Positions 1 to 11,248 of a stretch of DNA of 64,000 nucleotides are shown here, piece after piece. The notes beneath the pieces are model-generated. The model saw nothing but the letters and a program-made list of their open reading frames with translations. It did no database searches and was not told the origin of the DNA. Made by a program: the position numbers and the translations under genes. Source of the DNA: Amaranthus tricolor (Eukaryota; Streptophyta; Magnoliopsida; Caryophyllales; Amaranthaceae); the NCBI RefSeq assembly GCF_026212465.1, contig NC_080053.1:8003293-8067292 (forward strand), given 5' to 3'. Numbering within the stretch: the stretch's first letter is position 1; each line of letters opens with the position of its first letter.

Positions 1-358
1 AGATTAGCTTATTCTGACCATCTTTGACGAAAATATTACTTGGACACATCTTAAGACATATATTCATCAAAGAGCTTCCATTCTTTTTCAGAATATCCTC
101 AATATCACTTACGACATAACACTTCAATTGATCATTTGTGAGGTTCAAATCTATCATATAAGTGTATAAATTTGATATATTATCTATAATACAATTTTTT
201 ATTTTAAATAAATAATATTGATAAAAAGACGGTGAATATCTATTACTTGGCATTTGTAATGAACTTCTCTGTTTATTTAACACATCTTCAGACAACAAAT
301 TCCTTGTGTTATCCCACACATATTCTGGCCTTGATATACTACAGGACATCAACGACAT
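1..358 (-). pseudogene. Open frame running off the left edge, probable 3' part of a plant Ulp1-associated-type gene
   Basis: Reading from an ATG at 358 towards position 1, I find 119 codons without a stop, which is unlikely by chance in DNA this AT-rich. The frame is the same as that of the fragment at 404-751, separated by two in-frame stops (TAA at 404-406 and a TGA near 390), so both probably belonged to one reading frame or to neighbouring exons. The peptide has no motif I can name; it contains the stretch RPEYVWDNTRN and is rich in Asn, Leu and Ser. Function unknown; the gene continues outside the window. Confidence 0.4.
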
Positions 359-403
359 TGTAAATAAGTTCCTCAAATAGATTGTCGATCACCAAAAATT
401 TGC

Positions 404-751
404 TTAGGTGATTCCATCAATGTATTCCTTATCGTCATCAAGCAGGCCCATGGAATAGCAAGCATCCTTAAATGTAGCAACAAATTCAGCCAGTACCTCA
501 TCACAAATAGGGAATCCATCTACCTGAATCATACCATTCCCAAAACCAGCCTCCCTTTCCTTATAAAACCTAATTTTGAGCATTTGATCAAAAATATTCT
601 TAACCAGTGGCAGTGTCTTTGGAAACCTCTGCCCCTTGAATACTAATCGATAACAATAAGGCACAAGAAGAACAATAACACAACCATTCACAGTGGAATG
701 CGTTGAGCCAAGTTTTAGAATGCGTGCAATCGAAGAAGCAAGAATTGACAA
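404..751 (-). pseudogene. Fragment of plant Ulp1-associated/transposon-captured family protein (central part)
   Basis: A 115-codon frame. The segment STVNGCVIVLLVPYCYR followed by a basic stretch resembles the conserved GCLLFLQ-hydrophobic-FHR block of a large plant family often fused to Ulp1-type cysteine peptidase domains and often carried by Mutator- or CACTA-like transposons. It lies downstream of the fragment at 825-1320 on the same strand, in the order expected for that family. No catalytic domain is visible in the window. It ends in a stop, but the same frame reopens at 358. I consider it a decayed gene piece; the family resemblance is from memory of conserved blocks, not a search. Confidence 0.4.
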
Positions 752-824
752 GGTGTAATGACACTAATCAAATAAAGGAATAGAATTTACATCCTCCACA
801 ACATGAAGTAAATTATATCTAATC

Positions 825-1320
825 TTATGCTCCGGCAATGGGCCAAGAATGTCGAACTAGCATAAACACAAACAACTGCTTAAATACTTCACCCCCATCA
901 GGATAGTCCTTAAACCTACCCAATATCATATGTGTTTTCAACTCATCATCATCACCAGCCCCCAAAAATTTCCTCCACTTCATTACTAAATCCTTGTTGT
1001 TAAACGACGTCCTTATTAATTTGTGAGGATTAATAGGCAAGCCGAAAATATCATTGACATCAGCAGCAGTAATATAATACTCCCTCTCAGTTCTACCATT
1101 AGTAATACGTTGAACCCAACCATTAGGATCAAAATTTTGAAACAAGATATGCTAAAATCCCTGGAGGATATTTAGTAATCTTAATGTCTAACATTCCACC
1201 AAACCCAATCTCTCTAATAGAATCTATTTGACCTTTAGTTTGAACAACTTTAGTACCATTCAATTCCAAAAAAACCTCAAACTTACAATTTGTTTTAATT
1301 TCCTTCTCAAACCTGAACAA
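825..1320 (-). pseudogene. Fragment of the same plant family, N-terminal conserved block, with a frameshift
   Basis: Two overlapping frames (1129-1320 and 825-1145) together give the block IREIGFGGMLDIKITKYPPG, then FDPNGW, then ITAADVNDIFGLP. This I-R-E-x-G-F-G-G ... D-V-x-x-x-x-G-L-P order is typical of the plant Ulp1-associated family. The reading frame changes around 1140 at a run of four T (minus strand), so a single-base insertion is the simplest explanation. The longer downstream frame has no ATG at its start, which also fits a broken frame rather than two genes. Function unknown; probably a transposon-captured or decayed host gene. Confidence 0.5.
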
Positions 1321-1779
1321 AAAAAATCCAACGATATGGCTTTAATTTTAAATATTAAGACCATAAAAGTGTTTGAGCTTATCAATTTCAGTTTAAATAT
1401 TAAGAGCTTCAATTATTAAAACTAAAAAAGACACTAAGAACACAATAGAAAAATAATATTTAGTACTATAAGTTTCAAACTTATCACTATCAATTATTAC
1501 CAAAAAAAGATATGACTTCAATTTTAAACTAATATACATCAATTATTAACTCAAATATAGCAATTATGAAAACAAAACAAAAACTAACATGCATAAGTCA
1601 AAAAATGTTGAGCTCATTTCATTTCAGTTTTGATATTAACTATATCAATTATAAACTACAAAAATAAACTAATAACAACATACAATTCAATACTTATCAT
1701 TGTCAGTTATAGAACATAACACAATTATAATGCATGTAAATATTAAACTTATAAGAATCAATTATAGATCTAAACACAT

Positions 1780-2025
1780 CTATTTCATACTAAAACCTAA
1801 AAAATATGAACAGAAAACATACGGTCCTTTTGGAGTGCAAATCACAGCAGCTTCTTCCTTCAATCTATTACGTGATTGGATCTCCTTCACAACAGTCAAT
1901 TTCTTGGAAGAATCATTGTTCTTCTTAAACTTCTTAGGGATAGATTTCTTCGAAACTCCTTTCTTTTTAGAGACGACAGTTAGAGGCAACACCTCCTCAT
2001 CACTCTTTTTTGAAGACTTCACCAT
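1780..2025 (-). CDS. Lys/Ser-rich N-terminal exon candidate of the preceding fragment
   Basis: An 81-codon frame starts with MVKSSKKSDEE and contains several KKK/KKFKK clusters that look like nuclear localisation signals. It lies 460 bases upstream of the conserved block at 1320 on the same strand, so it may be the first exon, with the AT-rich interval as intron. The low-complexity composition gives no family assignment. It could also be a chance frame; its only support is position, strand and a basic N-terminus. Confidence 0.25.
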   Translation of the reverse strand: MVKSSKKSDEEVLPLTVVSKKKGVSKKSIPKKFKKNNDSSKKLTVVKEIQSRNRLKEEAAVICTPKGPYVFCSYFLGFSMK

Positions 2026-2029
2026 TGTT

Positions 2030-3108
2030 TAAAAGAAAGAAAAATAGGAACCTATAAAAAACGTCGCAAAAAAAATGGACGCTAAAAACAACTAAAACAG
2101 AGATGAACACGAAGAAAAAGGAAAAAAAATTGACATACAAAAACAATAATAAAAACGAAATGAACTACAAAAATAACAAAATGATGAAAACAACATATAA
2201 AAAATCCACAAAAAACGTAGACGAAAACATAAAACACAATCTAGACAGGCAAAAAACTAAAAACGAAAGAAAATGAACAAGAAAATTACCAATACACAAC
2301 AATGGAAGATGATTAGAGAATGACGAACACAAAAATGGAGGAATGAGAGAAAAATAAAAAGCTTTTGATGAAGGAAGTTATGAAAGGAAACAAGAAACTT
2401 AAGGAAATAATAATAATACTAAAACTGTAACGTCATATCAATCAAAAAATTTGAATTTTGATTAAAAAATGAAAAAAAGGGGAAAGCTTAAAGGAAAAGA
2501 ATGCATGCCATACACGCACCTTAAACTGGATCGGCCCACGCTTGGTCTTATTCTAAGATGGTCTCGGCCAAGTTTTAGTGTAAAGTTAAACGTGTCAAAT
2601 AAAAATTTAATATGAAATTTCAACACATCTGGACCGTTTACTTTTATCATGTATCAACGGTCAAAATTAATTTTAGAAATCTCAAAAGTAAATTTGTTCG
2701 AGAAAAATGCTCCATTTCGTTTGCTTCTCAAGATACAAATCAGTTTAATAGCAATTTACATCTCTTTAAAATTATAAATGATCACTTTAGCTTATTTCTC
2801 TTTTTGAACATTTTTTTTTGAGTGGCTTTTATTGAACACTTTAACATTATAACTATCACTATAAGACTATAAAAATTGATCACTTTAAAAATATAAATAA
2901 TCACTTTAAGGTTTAAAGTTATAAGTGATACTTATTCACTTTAAGATAATATAAACCAGTTAAACAAAAATAGTCTTTGTGAAAATTTGTGAAAATAAAA
3001 ATTGGGTTATACTCCTATATTGGACTTCTAGAAAGGATTGGATTCAGAAGTGTTAATTCCAAGTAATATAATTAAATAGGAAGAACAAAGCAATATGACC
3101 AAACTAAA
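2030..3108. other. AT-rich intergenic stretch
   Basis: No convincing coding signal on either strand. From 2,700 to 2,960 there are loose direct repeats built on the words TCACTTTAA and TATAAAT, probably a degenerate minisatellite or old TE remnant. Confidence 0.4.
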
Positions 3109-3159
3109 TACTTCATCTGTCCCATTGAATTTGCACCATTTTTTAATTTTTGTCTATAC

Positions 3160-3324
3160 TATTAGAATATATTAGAATAATATCTTTTTATTACTAGAAT
3201 ATTTTGTATAATCTCCATGATTGTGTAGCATATTAGGAAAATATTTAGTTTCCTAAAGTATGATTTGTAATCTTGTATATATTCACATTTCTTCTAATGA
3301 GAATGCAACCAAATCATTCTAACA
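3160..3324 (+). repeat. 5' LTR of the Copia element
   Basis: Direct copy of 7212-7376. It begins TATTAG and ends CTAACA, an imperfect terminal inverted pair. The target duplication TATAC precedes it. Confidence 0.9.
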
Positions 3325-3338
3325 TGGTATCATTAGCC
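3325..3338 (+). other. Primer-binding site
   Basis: TGGTATCATTAGCC lies directly after the 5' LTR. It matches the start of the common plant initiator-Met tRNA primer-binding site (TGGTATCAGAGC) with mismatches. Confidence 0.75.
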
Positions 3339-3372
3339 TAAGTTTTTTTGATCCCTCATATTTCCTCCTCCC

Positions 3373-4419
3373 TTGCCACAACCCAACCACCTTCTAATGG
3401 TGCCGCCGCCTCTTTCTCCACCTCTCCTTGTTGTTCTCTTCATGGCCTCTCCCCCCGCTCAAGATTCGGCCCTTCTTACAATAAACAAAGCTAATTTTTC
3501 CGAGAATTCCGCTCATTCTAACCATCGTGGCCCTCCCCACCACCGTGGTGGCCACCGTCACCCTCGTCATGGTGGCCGGACCCACCGTGGCAGCCACCCT
3601 AGCTCCGTCAATGCTGCTGGTCAGTGGCAGCACCATTCCAGACCCAATTCCTCTTTTTCTTTTCGACCCAACAGATTACCCACTGGCCCACCCTCCTTTC
3701 CTCCTTACTCACCTACTGGATGGCCTTCTTGGGCCGGTTCTCATTGGGCCCAGCCTGCTCCCTCTTTTCCCAATGCACCTTGGGCTCCTCCTACATTAAG
3801 CAATGGACTTTCTGCTGGTCTTTCTTTGTCTACTCCGGATGACCAATTCTATATGGATACCAGTGCCACATCCCACATGACTCGTTCTCAAGGTACTTTA
3901 TTTCCGTGTTTTCCTTTAAAGCATCAATTCAATAATGCTATTGTTGTTGGTAATGGTAATTTAATTCCAATTCTTGGTCACGGGCATATTTCTTTTCCTT
4001 CTTCCAAAAAATCCCTTACCCTTAAAAATGTCTTACATGCACCTAAACTTATTAAAAACCTTATTTCCGTTCGTAAATTCACTCATGATAATATGGTTTC
4101 CGTCGAATTCGATCCTTTTGGCTTGTCTGTGAAGGATTTAGTCACGGGGAGCATCGTCCTGAGATCTGATAGCACAGGTGATCTTTATCCTTTCCCATCC
4201 GCACATGGAGCTACTTCTTCATCTTCCCCATCATCGGCTTTTTCCGTTTTTTCTTCTAGTCTTTGGCATCCCCGTTTAGGACATCCGCACAATGCAGTTT
4301 TAAATTCCTTGTATTTTTCTCGTTCAATTCAATGTAATAAAAATTCTCCTTTTGTTTGTCATTCTTGTCCTTTAGGAAAACATATTCAATTACCTTTTGC
4401 TAATTCTATGTTTATCTAA
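3373..4419 (+). pseudogene. Copia gag remnant, protease and GAG-pre-integrase domain
   Basis: A 348-codon frame. The first third is His/Arg/Gly/Pro-rich, like the tail of Copia gag, but the UBN2-type gag core and the CCHC knuckle are absent, so an internal deletion fused the start to the gag tail. Around residue 155 the protease motif reads YMDTSATSHMT: the expected D-[ST]-G has Ser in place of Gly, which should disable the enzyme. Near the end LWHPRLGHP and CHSCPLGK form the zinc-binding GAG-pre-integrase region. The frame breaks at about 4400 just before the integrase core. It depends on other copies for mobility, if it moves at all. Confidence 0.85.
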
Positions 4420-5148
4420 ACCTTTTGATATTGTTCATAGTGATTTGTGGACATCTCCTATTTCTAGTCCTTCATGATATAAATATTATGTTCTTTTTCT
4501 TGATAATTATACTGATTTTTTGTGGACGTTTCCTTTAGTTTGCAAATCTCAAGTTTATGATGCGTTTGTGAATCTCAATACTTTTGTTAATACCCAATTT
4601 GAGCTTAATATTAATCTTTCCAATGTGATAACGGGGTGAATTTGACAATAATATGTTTCATCAATTTCGTACTAGTCGGGGTATTACTCTTCGTTTTTCT
4701 TGTCCTTACACATCTTCTCAAAATGGCAAATCCGAGCGCAAAATTCGCTCCATCAATAACATCATTCGTACTCTTTTATGTCATGCTTCCCTTCCTCCGT
4801 CTTTTTGGCCTCACGCCTTAAACACGGCTACTTATCTCCTTAATATTCTTCCTTCTAAACTTCTTGGTAATTTCACTCCCACTCATTTTCTTTATCATAA
4901 GTCTCCTACATATACTCATCTACGTTGTTTTTGGGTGTTTATGTTTCCCTCTATTTCCCTCCACTACTATTCACAAACTTCATCCACGTTCCACTCCATG
5001 TGTCTTTTTAGGATACCCGTCCTCTTATCGAGGTTACAAGTGCTATGATCTCTTATCCCGTAAAATCATTATATCTCGACATGTTTTATTTGACGAGGCC
5101 ACCTTTCCTTTTTCTCAATCTTCTTCTCCGTCTCCCCAAAACTACTAA
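4420..5148 (+). pseudogene. Copia integrase, broken by frameshifts and a stop
   Basis: Integrase core pieces can be followed across frames: HSDLW (first catalytic Asp) near 4438, LDNYTDFLWTFPL near 4500, a damaged CDNGG block near 4625 where the frame shifts, then SSQNGKSERKIR near 4715 with the catalytic Glu still present. A second frameshift near 4990 moves the C-terminal region (CVFLGYPSSYRGYKCY) to another frame. A TGA interrupts the core near 4476. In the family this enzyme inserts the cDNA into the chromosome; this copy cannot make a full protein. Confidence 0.8.
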
Positions 5149-5650
5149 TTTTTAGATGATAATCTCCCACTTCATTTCCTCAAAACATCCTCTACTGGGC
5201 CTGCTCATACGCCCAGCCCAACTCCTCACCCTTCTCCTATTCAGTTTTCACAACTTAGCCCACCAATTTATCACCTAGCCCAATACCTTCTCCCCAGCCT
5301 ATTCTACCTTCTGGGCCCAATTTCTCACCTAGCCCAATACCTGCTCCCCCCTCCCTCTGCCAGCCTCTCCTTGCTTCCAGCCCAACAGTTTCCTCCAGCC
5401 CAACAGTTTTCTCCAGCCCATCAGACTACATTCCACCCCCATCACCTCATGGGCCTATTGATCCTTTAAGCCCATCAGCTTTCTCTCCTTCCACCTCTGG
5501 GCCTGCTACCATTTCCGATCCAGCTGCTATCCCAACACCTACTGGGCCTGCCTCACGCAGCCCAGCCTATTCCCACGCTTCATCATCACCACCCGGCATG
5601 GTTACGCGTAGTCAGCATGGTATTTTTAAACTCAATCCCAAATACTACTC
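5149..5650 (+). other. Pro/Ser-rich integrase-RT linker of the Copia element
   Basis: The words CCCAGCCCA, TTCTCC and GGGCCT recur throughout. The translation is Pro/Ser-rich, as is usual for the poorly conserved spacer between Copia integrase and reverse transcriptase. Stops are present in every frame. Confidence 0.6.
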
Positions 5651-5663
5651 CTAAGCTTTATAT

Positions 5664-7217
5664 GTTTCTTTTTCACTTTTACCTAAATCTCCTCTTCATG
5701 CCCTTCGTGACCCGAACTGGAAGCTAGCTATGAAAGAGGAATTTGATGCCTTAATTGAAAATCATACTTGAGATTTGGTACCTCGTCCTCCTAATGCTAA
5801 TATCATTCGGTCTTTATGGGTGTTTCGTGTCAAGACCAAGTCCGATGGTTCTTTTGAGCGCTATAAAGCGCGTCTTGTTGGTGATGGTAAATCTCAAAGG
5901 GAAGGCATTGACTGTGATGAAACTTTTAGTCCGGTTGTGAAACCTGCTTCTATTCGCATTGTTTTAAGTATTGCTCTTTCCAAGTCTTGGTCTATTCATC
6001 AACTAGATGTTAAGAATGCTTTTTTGCATGGTTACTTGACTGAGACTGTTTACATGCATCAGCCTCTGGGTTTTTGTGATCCTACTCGTCCTGATCATGT
6101 TTGTCTGCTTCGTAAGTCTCTTTATGGTCTCAAACAGGCTCCTCGTGCTTTGTACCACTGGTTTGCCACTTTTGCGACTACTATTGGATTTTCTAACAGC
6201 ATTTCTGATAATTCTCTTTTTGTTTATTGTCATGGTTCTGATATTGCTTATCAATTATTATATGTGGACGATATTATTCTTATGGCTTCTTTTGATTCAC
6301 TCCGTGAGTCTCTTATGTCCAAACTTAGCTCTGAGTTTGTCATGAAGGATTTGGGTCCTCTTAATTATTTTTTGGGTATTGCTGTTAATCGTACTTCCAC
6401 GGGCCTCTTTCTATCTCAACAATGGTATGCATCTGAACTTCTTGAAAAGGCTGGCATGTGTCAATGTAACCCTGTTGCTACCTCCAGCAAACTTTGTGCT
6501 AATGCTGGTTCTCCTTGTGATGATCCTACCTTGTATCGTAGTCTAGCTGGTGCTTTGCAGTATCTTACATTCACCCGCCTAGATATTTCATATGATGTTC
6601 AGCAGGTTTGCCTCTATATGCATGATCCTAAAATTGAACATATGGTTGCTATTCATCGCATTCTTCGCTATGTCAAAGGTACTATTCACTATGGTCTGCA
6701 GTTGTATCGTTCTAATCTTTCGACTCTTTTGTCCTATACTGATGCTGATTGGGGTGGTTGTCCTGATACTCGCCGCTCCACTTCTGGGTACTGTGTTTTT
6801 CTGGGTGATAATTTAATTTCATGGTCCACTAAACGCCAACCTACTGTTTCTAAGTCTAGTGCTGAGGCTGAATATCGTGGTGTTGCTAATGTTGTTTCTG
6901 AAACTTGTTGGATTCGCAATTTACTTCTTGAACTTCACTGTCCTATTAATACAGCTACTCTTGTCTATTGTGACAATGTTTGTGCCGTCTATTTGGCTGG
7001 TAATCCCGTACATCACCAGCGCACTAAGCATATTGAGATCGACATTCACTTTGTTCGTGAAAAAGTTAAACGTGGTGATGTTCGGGTGTTTCATGTTCCA
7101 ACCCGTTATCAGATTGCTGACATTCTCACCAAAGGTCTTCCTCAAGTATTATTTGATGCTTTTCGTTCCAGTCTCAGCGTCTCTAAACCTTCCGATTCGA
7201 CTGCGGGGGTGTATTAG
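5664..7217 (+). pseudogene. Copia reverse transcriptase and RNase H
   Basis: The open frame from 5775 covers 480 codons and extends upstream across one TGA at 5770 that replaces the conserved Trp of the NxTW block. RT motifs in order: FSPVVKPASIRIVLSIA, QLDVKNAFLHG (catalytic Asp), SLYGLKQAPRALY and YVDDIIL (catalytic Asp pair), followed by DLGPLNYFLGI. RNase H follows with TDADWGGCPDTRRSTSGY, SSAEAEYR, VYCDN and RTKHIEIDIHFVRE, retaining the acidic residues. This is the best-preserved part of the element. The stop at 7215 lies just before the polypurine tract (GCGGGGG) and the 3' LTR. Confidence 0.88.
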
Positions 7218-7376
7218 AATATATTAGAATAATATCTTTTGATTACTATAATATTTTGTATAACCTCCACGATTGTGTAGCATATAAGGAAAATATTTAG
7301 TTTCCTAAAGTATGATTTGTAATCTTGTATATATTCACATTTCTTCTAATGAGATTGCAACCAAATCATACTAACA
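7212..7376 (+). repeat. 3' LTR of the Copia element
   Basis: Same length as the 5' LTR, with 7 substitutions counted by eye. It is preceded by a G-rich polypurine tract and followed by the TATAC duplication. Confidence 0.9.
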
Positions 7377-7562
7377 TATACAACTTAATTTGCTTCATTT
7401 TTATTTTTTTATAATGGTTCACCATTTTCTTTTAATCTCATTCATACTTTTTTTATGCTATTTTAATTTCATCCATACAATTGAATTACTATTACTTTCT
7501 TAAAATTAAATCAATTTCTCTTTGATGCAAATAAAAAAGGATAGAGTAGTATATATTTTTTA

Positions 7563-7802
7563 GTATCTTTGTTTCAATGACTTTATTCCATTTGATTTTT
7601 TGACACTATTCAAAGTTCAAATTTGTCTTATCTATAAGTTAAAACATAGTCAAGTAGGATTTTGTTTGATTCGTCTCAACTCAGGATTATTATAACTTTT
7701 TATTATTTTTAGTTATGCATCGTTAGAGATATTAAGACTTCCTTATATGTCATGACAACCGTACCCGAATAAAATGAGACAAAGTTATTAAAATGGAGAG
7801 AG
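7563..7802. mobile_element. Second Stowaway-like MITE
   Basis: About 240 bp with imperfect terminal inverted repeats: the left end (GTATCTTTG ... TTTATTCCATTT) is the imperfect complement of the right end (AAATGAGACAAAG ... GGAGAGAG). TA flanks both ends (7561-7562, 7803-7804). Non-coding. Confidence 0.45.
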
Positions 7803-8058
7803 TAATAAATTTGCATATTGGTTGGTGAAATATTTATGCAAACACAATTCTAACGGTAATATTGAGTAGTCTGAACAATAGTTTTGTGAGTAATTCAAGT
7901 AATATGTGAGGGATAAGTCATCCGTCCATTTACATACCCAATTCTTAAAACATTGTCATCATTTTTATTTTATCGCCACTCTCCTCCAAATAAGATTACG
8001 AATTTATCCCTGAATTTAAAAAATTTACAACTTTACCATCCCCTTAAAATTTCTTATT

Positions 8059-8059
<1 letters not shown>

Positions 8060-8099
<40 letters not shown>

Positions 8100-8438
8100 C
8101 AATAACAACAACAACAACAATAACAATAACAAGAACAATAATAATAATAACAACAACAACAACAACAATAATAATAATAACAATAATAATAATAACAATA
8201 ATAATATAAATAAAATTAATAATAATTAAAAAAAAATCCAGTCGCACAAAAAACCGCGAGCCAACCGTGGTTCAGTCGCGGAAAAAATCGCGGCTGGACC
8301 ACGGTTCAGTCACACAATTTCGTGCGACTGAAGCGTGGTCCAGTCGCGGTTTTTTCCACGACTGAACCTCGGTTGGCTCGCGATTTTTCCTGCGACTGGG
8401 TTTTCTTTTTTTATATAAGTTTTTATTAATTTTATTTA

Positions 8439-8469
<31 letters not shown>

Positions 8470-8521
8470 GTTGTTGTTGTTATTATTATTATTATTGTTA
8501 TTATTATTATTATTATTATTA
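8060..8521. repeat. Foldback palindrome between AAT/AAC microsatellites
   Basis: The GC-rich core 8238-8399 is a near-perfect palindrome. Its 81-base arms are about 88 percent complementary by eye and meet at AATT near 8316, with almost no loop. The words CAGTCGC and GCGACTG recur in each arm. The symmetry continues outwards: (AAT/AAC)n with TATAAATAAAATTAAT on the left matches ATTAATTTTATTTATA with (ATT/GTT)n on the right. The whole can fold into one hairpin. It could be a foldback/MITE-type transposon or a small-RNA-producing inverted repeat. No coding capacity and no clear target duplication. Confidence 0.8.
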
Positions 8522-8524
8522 AGA

Positions 8525-9830
8525 TACCTTTGATATAATCTACGTGTGTAGATCTCTAACTTGAACTTTAAAAGTATTGATAGGAAATAATAAGCAAATT
8601 TAGGACTTTTTAAACCACAATAGTAATTGTAACCGATTTTGAATTAGAAATGTTTAATTGTATAATCATTAGGTTTTATAATAGTATTGATGATTATGAA
8701 CTTATTATCTTATAAATATAAAATTCCCCTTGTTTAGGAAACTAAAATAGTATCACATGATAAATATCATAACTGAAATAAAATTTACCTAAAATATGGA
8801 AGAAAATATATTTTTAAAATAAAAGTACATATTGTATAAAGATTTATTTGGCAATAAAAGTAAGGAATAAAGCTTTGAATTACACGTATGTGAAGGTATC
8901 AAGATAATAATAAAATAACTTCCATATATAAGTCCTATAATATATTTAGTTTTAAATAATCATTTATAAGTAAGGGTAGAACAAAAAAAATTATGTAATA
9001 ATTACATTAGTAATTTAATATTCAACTACATATATATTAAGGAATAAATTATTTCTCACGACACTTTAAAAATGTAAAGTGTCATCATTTTGTTTGCTTA
9101 TTAGTTTTAAAAAACGCTTTATGTAAAAGTAAACTTTCATTTATGTAAATTAATCCATTATTCTTATTTTATTCATATATTAAATTATAATTTTTTTAAA
9201 AAATAATATAATATGTAATAACTTATTTAAGATTCATTTGAATGTGTTTAATTTTTTTTACTCGAATAATTCTATTATTTTTATAACACTAAAAGCATCT
9301 TTATTGTAAAATGTCATTAATTTGTTTTCTCAAAAGTTTCAAAGATTGTTGTATGAGTGTGTTTAACCTAAACATTCAAAAATGAACCTAAATTTCATTT
9401 ATGTGATGACATAGTTTTATTTCGAATATGTTATATAATAATAAATAAGAAAAAAAAGTATTAATTTCATGTAGACTAAACAAATTTAGTCAAAATTTAA
9501 AATTGAATAACTTTTTTGATTTTATAAAATGTAAGTAATTCTCATTTTTAAGAAATCATATTAAAAATTTGAATAATCAATCTTATTGATTTTTGTATGT
9601 GAAACTGTAATAATAATAATTTTTTGGGTTTTGTTATAATGTTAATACTTATATATTCATTAGCACACTATTTTTGTAAGAATTGTAGAAAAAATATACA
9701 AAACTAAAAAGGAATTACAATAAATGTTACTTTAATTTAATTAAAATTATGTTTCCCATAAGAGCATGACAAAAATGATAAAGGTTCATTGGCCTTCCAA
9801 ATAAAATAAAACTAAAAATAAAACAATTCA
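8525..9830. other. AT-rich intergenic stretch
   Basis: No supported genes, RNAs or recognisable repeats. It lies downstream of the decayed RPA-like gene. Confidence 0.4.
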
Positions 9831-10470
9831 ACTTAAATTCGTGAATATTATTTCTCCAGTTTTGGTTGCTTAGTTGAAGACATTTCAGCATCATTTGACT
9901 GGACCTCATCAAATTATCTTTTATGAGGGGTGACATCACTTGTATCGTTTACCATAGATTCAACTTTAAGAGTACATAAAGAAAAAATAAATTATTTTAA
10001 ATAAACGTAAGTGAAAGCGTATAATGAATGTAAATAACTCTTTTCATAATTATTGTCAACAAAACTTATTAATAAAAAAAAAATCCGTCAAGCAAACCTT
10101 TTTGTCACTCGTTATGTTCTCTTTTTTCTTTTTTTTTTTTTTATTATGCATTAAGAATTAAAATCATAACAGATATACAATATATTTTACTCAAATAAAT
10201 AAGGCAATTTTAGTCTAAAAAATGAAAATAAGTTGGAATCGTTACTTAAAACTATTTACAAAAAAATAAAATTAAAATTCAATGTAAAAAGATTATATAC
10301 CCCTAAATAGCTTTTCCTAACATCTTTTGCTTGTGCTCCTACTTCAATTTTGGTTGAGCAGCCCATAGAACTAAAATAGCTTCATCTCCATAATCATCCT
10401 TTACTTTGATGTGAGTTTTATACCTATTTTAAAATAGGAAATACAGTTTAATCTAGTTGTTAAAATATTA

Positions 10471-10839
10471 CTCCTTCCGTTCTTTTTTAATCTTCCACAT
10501 TACTATCACAGATAGTTTCAAAAGTTCTTTCACTTTAAAATAATTTCTATTTTTAGAAAGTTTTTTTATCTCACTTTTACCCCTTAAAACCCCCCTTTTC
10601 TTTTGGTGTACCCTTTTTCTTTTATTTATCACTATTTTCTCTCTCATACTTTCAATACAATCATTACTTCAAACTACTATTTAATTAAAATAATACCCAC
10701 TACAACCTCGTATTTCCAATACAATCATTACTTCACACTACTATTTAATTAAAATAATACCCACTACAACCTAAAAATTCTATCCTTCTTAATATGTGTG
10801 AAAAAATACAAAATGAAAGATAAAAAAGAACGGAGGGAG
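10471..10839. mobile_element. Stowaway MITE with an internal tandem duplication
   Basis: The ends CTCCTTCCGTTCTTTTTT and AAAAAAGAACGGAGGGAG are classical Stowaway terminal inverted repeats, flanked by TA at 10469-10470 and 10840-10841. Inside, a 64-bp segment is duplicated in tandem (10653-10716 and 10717-10772) with few differences. It sits in an intron-like gap of the RPA-like pseudogene. Confidence 0.8.
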
Positions 10840-11248
10840 TAAATACTGTTATACCAATCAAATAGTAAGGTTATATTGTCTTGCCTTGTAACAACCATCT
10901 TAACTTCTTGAGCATATTTAGGACATTTTAAAATCTTGTTTTGATCTTCATAAACTTGAGCACAACACTTTGAGCATGAAGAATAGCACCAATTATTTTT
11001 CACATCCAAAGCGAAAAATACTTCCACTTGTTCCGTACTCCCCCACTTTAGTAATTGTAGTAAAATTAAGCTTTAGTTGTTATAGTTGTGCTTGATGATG
11101 CTTCAGTTAATTTAGATGGTCTTTGTTCTTCATTCTTTATTCTGAATAATAAATAATTGATATGAATATTTAATAAAATTATGTATTATATAAAATAGTA
11201 TTGTCATGGTAATATTTATTTAATTAATTAATTAATTTAAATTATTAA

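Larger units (their letters stand above)
3160..7376 (+). mobile_element. Ty1-copia LTR retrotransposon, internally deleted and inactive
   Basis: Two 165-bp direct LTRs (3160-3324 and 7212-7376) enclose a Copia-order pol (protease, integrase, reverse transcriptase, RNase H). The 5-bp duplication TATAC flanks the element exactly (3155-3159, 7377-7381), and a TGGTATCA primer-binding site follows the 5' LTR. I count about 7 differences between the LTRs (near 4 percent), so the insertion is not recent. The first part of gag, including the usual zinc knuckle, is missing; pol has several frameshifts and stops. The LTRs begin TATTAG and end CTAACA rather than TG...CA. Confidence 0.93.
3111..7546. mobile_element. 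Stowaway-like MITE interrupted by a Ty1-copia element
   Basis: The ends CTTCATCTGTCCC (3111) and GGATAGAG (ending 7546) are inverted relative to each other, as are the inner words GAATTTGCACC and GATGCAAAT. Both sides are flanked by TA (3109-3110 and 7547-7548), the usual Stowaway target duplication. Removing the 4.2-kb Copia element and one copy of its TATAC duplication leaves about 214 bp, a normal size for such a MITE. The MITE was therefore present before the Copia insertion. Confidence 0.55.

Noticed and set aside
8044..8247. A 67-codon Ile/Val-rich minus-strand frame
   Set aside because: Translation of the AAT/AAC microsatellite arm of the foldback repeat.
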